DNA of 64,000 bases from Rhodopirellula bahusiensis (lineage in GTDB: Bacteria > Planctomycetota > Planctomycetia > Pirellulales > Pirellulaceae), in contig NZ_NIZW01000024.1 of NCBI RefSeq assembly GCF_002727185.1, positions 43,228 to 107,227 on the forward strand, written 5' to 3'. A model generated the notes under the pieces. It saw only the letters and a program-made list of their open reading frames with translations. It was not told where the DNA came from and ran no database searches. The position numbers and the translations under genes are program-made. This document shows positions 62,301-64,000 of the stretch, in pieces (position 1 is the first letter of the stretch; every line of letters begins with the position of its first letter).

Positions 62301-63913
62301 CCAGACTATTGACGTTCTCCGAATCTCGTGTAGATAGGGATTCGCATTTAGTTGACCACCAATTTGAGTTGGCAACAAACCTGTTGAGGCGAATTGCCGG
62401 AACTGGCTTCACCAAGCTTGTTAACGCAATGATTTTATCGCCATGTCGACACACACGACTGAAAGGATGTGAACAGGCAATCGTAAGGCCCGACCGTACA
62501 ACTCGAAAAGCCTTGGCTGCAGAGTCCATTAGTGATGTGATGTGGGATTCTGGAGCGAGCGGTACCAATCTAACTCAGATGCGGTCTATCGATAGCCTGG
62601 CGGCCATTGGCGAAGACGCTGCAGTGGTAACCGGGATACTTAAATGGGGGCTCAGAGTTTCGCCATACATCGGCGATTTGCGGGCAGGCCAGGAACCGAT
62701 GAACGATCAAGACCTTTCAGCTGCTCTTGAGGTTATTCAGAACCCAGATGACCCCACCTTTGCGAATGCAATACTTGCAATCGGACAAAGCGGTAGGCAA
62801 GAGTATCGAGAGAGGATTGAAGATGTCCTCATGGCTTGTGATCCTGGAGATGCTCTTTGCCAATACTGCTTGTTAGCACTCGAAGACCTTCCGAGCGACT
62901 GCAATCGGACGCTAAGCAGACTTGTCGAACAGTTTCATTCTGGCCATTTCAAGTACGCGGTGTTGAAGGCAATATCTAGATGCGAACTCCCAAACGAGTC
63001 CCTATTGCAACTACTACCCGACGATGGCCAGCTCGATGAGATTGATCAGCGACTCGTCGCATACCTCGTGTCTAGCGGGTTCCCCCGGGCCAAAATCAAA
63101 TCCCATATCGAGAAACTGGTCAGTAGCGGTGGTAGCAGGATGCATGACACTGTCGCTCTCCTGGATCCCTCTGAACATAGGCATCAAGAATTGCTTTGGG
63201 AGAGAACGCTCGACGACGACCAAACGGTTTGCCACATTGGCTCAAGGGCGCAAGCAATTAGGATGCTAGGCACAACGGCACCCGACGCTGCTTTCGAAAT
63301 TGGAATTAGCACACTCGGTTCTGACCGTCGAGATCGCAATTCAATTTCCGTTGTGCTTCTCGATCTCGACCCGAGCAGAGCAGTCGCGGAACTCATCACT
63401 GTCGCGTGCTCGACATACGAGAAGACCATTTGTAGCGAGATCGCGCGTGCCTTTCGGGCAAAAGCGGACCCAGGCACACTGAGTGAAGAACTTGGAGAAG
63501 CCCTGCGTTCGAGCGACAGAAAACGACGACGAGTTGCTGCTTTTTTGGCGTCATTTTGTGGAAGCGGAATCTGCGATGAACAGCTTCGATCCGTAGCCTT
63601 CAGCGACCGCAGTTGGGCGGTATGTGCCGAAGCGCAGGCCGCAATCCGAAGTCGTCAACGAGAATCCGAGGCGATTGAACTGTGTGAAACAGTCGCGAAA
63701 CTACAGCCGTGCGAAGTCTGGGGGACTATCGACTGCATACTTGGACTCACAGACCCCGGCGTGCTGACGCTACCGAACGACCCTATTGGTTTTATTTCTG
63801 TGCTCTCGGAACAGCCGTACGCTTTAAGAAAGCGCACCTATGAATCAATAAGAAAACTGAAAAAGAAGACCAACGACGGCATGAAGTCATTGGCTGGGAA
63901 ATGGAAGGACTAG
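59369..63913 (+). CDS. Candidate Avs/STAND-type defence protein: PD-(D/E)XK-like nuclease, P-loop ATPase, helical repeat sensor
   Basis: 1514 residues, single gene, not a known named family by eye. Residues 1-110 resemble the Cap4/DUF4297-type dsDNA endonuclease domain: GGDLQYESGGERVVQQWKAK gives Asp53 and Gln66-x-Lys68, a PD-(D/E)XK-like site. The STAND/NACHT-like ATPase has Walker A GDSGQGKT (301-308), Walker B WLIVCVDD (376-383) and LLMTAP after it. From about 600 to the end the protein is helical with HEAT-like pairs, fitting a ligand-sensing solenoid. Avs proteins share this order and sense phage proteins. Two sampled lines of the gene have 45-48% G+C versus 60% in a transketolase line. 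GGA lies 3 bp before the ATG at 59369. Confidence 0.8.
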   Translation: MSSVGGSANINGILYQIIGTLNETVSLHFHPAECSGDDVVEASLIMEPDSGGDLQYESGGERVVQQWKAKARGGTWSLKKIVEEVLPDLYLAVPDEHLDCSCRYEFITEGRIGDWTKAYDFFSSLNRKPPADRLEKSLDDSSNTHTRAGNKISDLALFRWVVKAVRKREGLRDEAIELSQRKVWHLLARFRMQENVTHELQTARLNQFLIHHVEFAEDVDAKRRELCGVLLDAASQGPQELNAESLLRRASIPLYSFRDWERLHARLSKRLVGQLAKEGYRKESDVRKQTPGLRDEIVVTGDSGQGKTWWLARVATNMDDSGALVVWVPAARGAKDVEAYVVHEVWNYGLQRDAPIALERLANRREQTQPDAPSPWLIVCVDDIKSIVEANALLHLDWERWGIRLLMTAPLELATDLSLSQLKPNVTVPDFSHSELRDYLTEGGVGWTTVPSDVRELIRRPVLSKIFVDIACTEAEFRPRNEYDLVEAAWNRVSSPISQALLTRTAGRLYKEPQEYPWQLGSLLESGFTPDLVKQLITEGWLKYTDSTHIAFWHPRFLCWAYATYLCQEYRNKKLSIDELIEETQACLRGNRQTRQLSLGYVPMDLLWQMSGAEENSDCWMLIKALETSDGLGHEDETFYRHLLASLGKRVINPIVRRLQDIEHLQHSAIPSCAAEALSIIGRSHPVLIADTARDCLESGNEAMIELGLQLAVHFPSSANVDRIWNVYCSRILARKENATDYSAQERACSAFEAVVAIDLDWLRTQLLESDPNDRCFRFLVYALGNLDLSAAAEVWEATKERLLSEILPSDRRCMIGCITSHDDASGFPILQEWADAEEDFVGVTALQALAHRDPSRALEVLGRVPLRQLELYAGSIGRSLFAEIPDQTCTAVLTLVADGASVEMTYIKLAASNGDRISPQVAEAILDLVDTTLGEHLESDELRNANAPWHDMDLVDKLHGQVMLEALRKRRGTSLETRLLTFSESRVDRDSHLVDHQFELATNLLRRIAGTGFTKLVNAMILSPCRHTRLKGCEQAIVRPDRTTRKALAAESISDVMWDSGASGTNLTQMRSIDSLAAIGEDAAVVTGILKWGLRVSPYIGDLRAGQEPMNDQDLSAALEVIQNPDDPTFANAILAIGQSGRQEYRERIEDVLMACDPGDALCQYCLLALEDLPSDCNRTLSRLVEQFHSGHFKYAVLKAISRCELPNESLLQLLPDDGQLDEIDQRLVAYLVSSGFPRAKIKSHIEKLVSSGGSRMHDTVALLDPSEHRHQELLWERTLDDDQTVCHIGSRAQAIRMLGTTAPDAAFEIGISTLGSDRRDRNSISVVLLDLDPSRAVAELITVACSTYEKTICSEIARAFRAKADPGTLSEELGEALRSSDRKRRRVAAFLASFCGSGICDEQLRSVAFSDRSWAVCAEAQAAIRSRQRESEAIELCETVAKLQPCEVWGTIDCILGLTDPGVLTLPNDPIGFISVLSEQPYALRKRTYESIRKLKKKTNDGMKSLAGKWKD

Positions 63914-64000
63914 TGCCTCCGGAACGATTTTGTGCCGCTTGATGACCTCATTTTCACCAGATCCTCAAGCAGCCAGAAGCGTGCCCTGATAGGTCCACTT

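Noticed and set aside
57777..64000. Second attachment site (repeat of the tRNA-Pro 3' end)
   Set aside because: Looked for GTTCGAATC followed by CATCCCG downstream of the integrase; none seen before the window ends.

Overview
The window looks like chromosome from a marine planctomycete of the Rhodopirellula group. The grounds are a prepilin-like DUF1559 (H-X9-DG) protein, secreted beta-propeller and VWA proteins typical of that phylum, few clear Shine-Dalgarno sites, a moderately high G+C backbone, and many short palindromic repeats between genes. This placement is inference from protein style, not from a database search.

Layout. (1) 1-7729, minus strand: an oligopeptide ABC importer (oppA-B-C-D-F) whose five genes overlap by ATGA four times, followed by def and the start of fmt, which runs off the left edge. 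(2) 7877-12187: an aspartate-type aminotransferase, an MtfA-like peptidase on plus, a DUF1559 protein and a lone receiver protein. (3) 12302-16940, plus: a TPR-like membrane protein, an RluD-type pseudouridine synthase, TerC, a SprT-like metalloprotein and a PIG-L deacetylase. (4) 17142-21985, minus: a Tat-exported sugar isomerase-like protein, then ilvB-accD-protein kinase read as one tight unit. (5) 22133-31963: a FluC/CrcB fluoride channel coupled to a large secreted protein, a membrane protein, an STN-like secreted protein, transketolase and purA. (6) 32043-39862: a DUF3859 protein, a serine beta-lactamase-like hydrolase, YggS, a VWA protein, a PQQ-type propeller, ArfB and a UVR-motif protein. 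(7) 39878-42165: a two-component pair that resembles the redox-sensing RegB/RegA system. (8) 42328-48377: a Cys-Cys repeat secreted protein, a lipoprotein, rlmN, a BON protein and a large secreted protein. (9) 48849-55800, minus: an electron-transfer module made of a double cNMP-domain/4x[4Fe-4S] protein, a histidine-bearing membrane protein and a decaheme cytochrome c, joined by ATGA overlaps, with an ATPase and an unknown protein behind. (10) 56474-57628: an M28 peptidase bracketed by tandem repeats. (11) 57702-64000: tRNA-Pro(GGG), a tyrosine recombinase next to it, and a 1514-residue single gene that combines a PD-(D/E)XK-like nuclease, a STAND-type P-loop ATPase and a long helical C-terminus. 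This is the left end of a genomic island and the gene is a candidate Avs-like (bacterial NLR-like) antiviral protein.

Repeats are a second theme. Four copies of a 125-126 bp REPIN-like element with 9-bp inverted ends lie between genes, and two of them supply the stop codon of the neighbouring gene. Several other families of short hairpins, a duplicated 133-bp segment and two arrays of 6-8 bp tandem repeats occupy most of the larger gaps.
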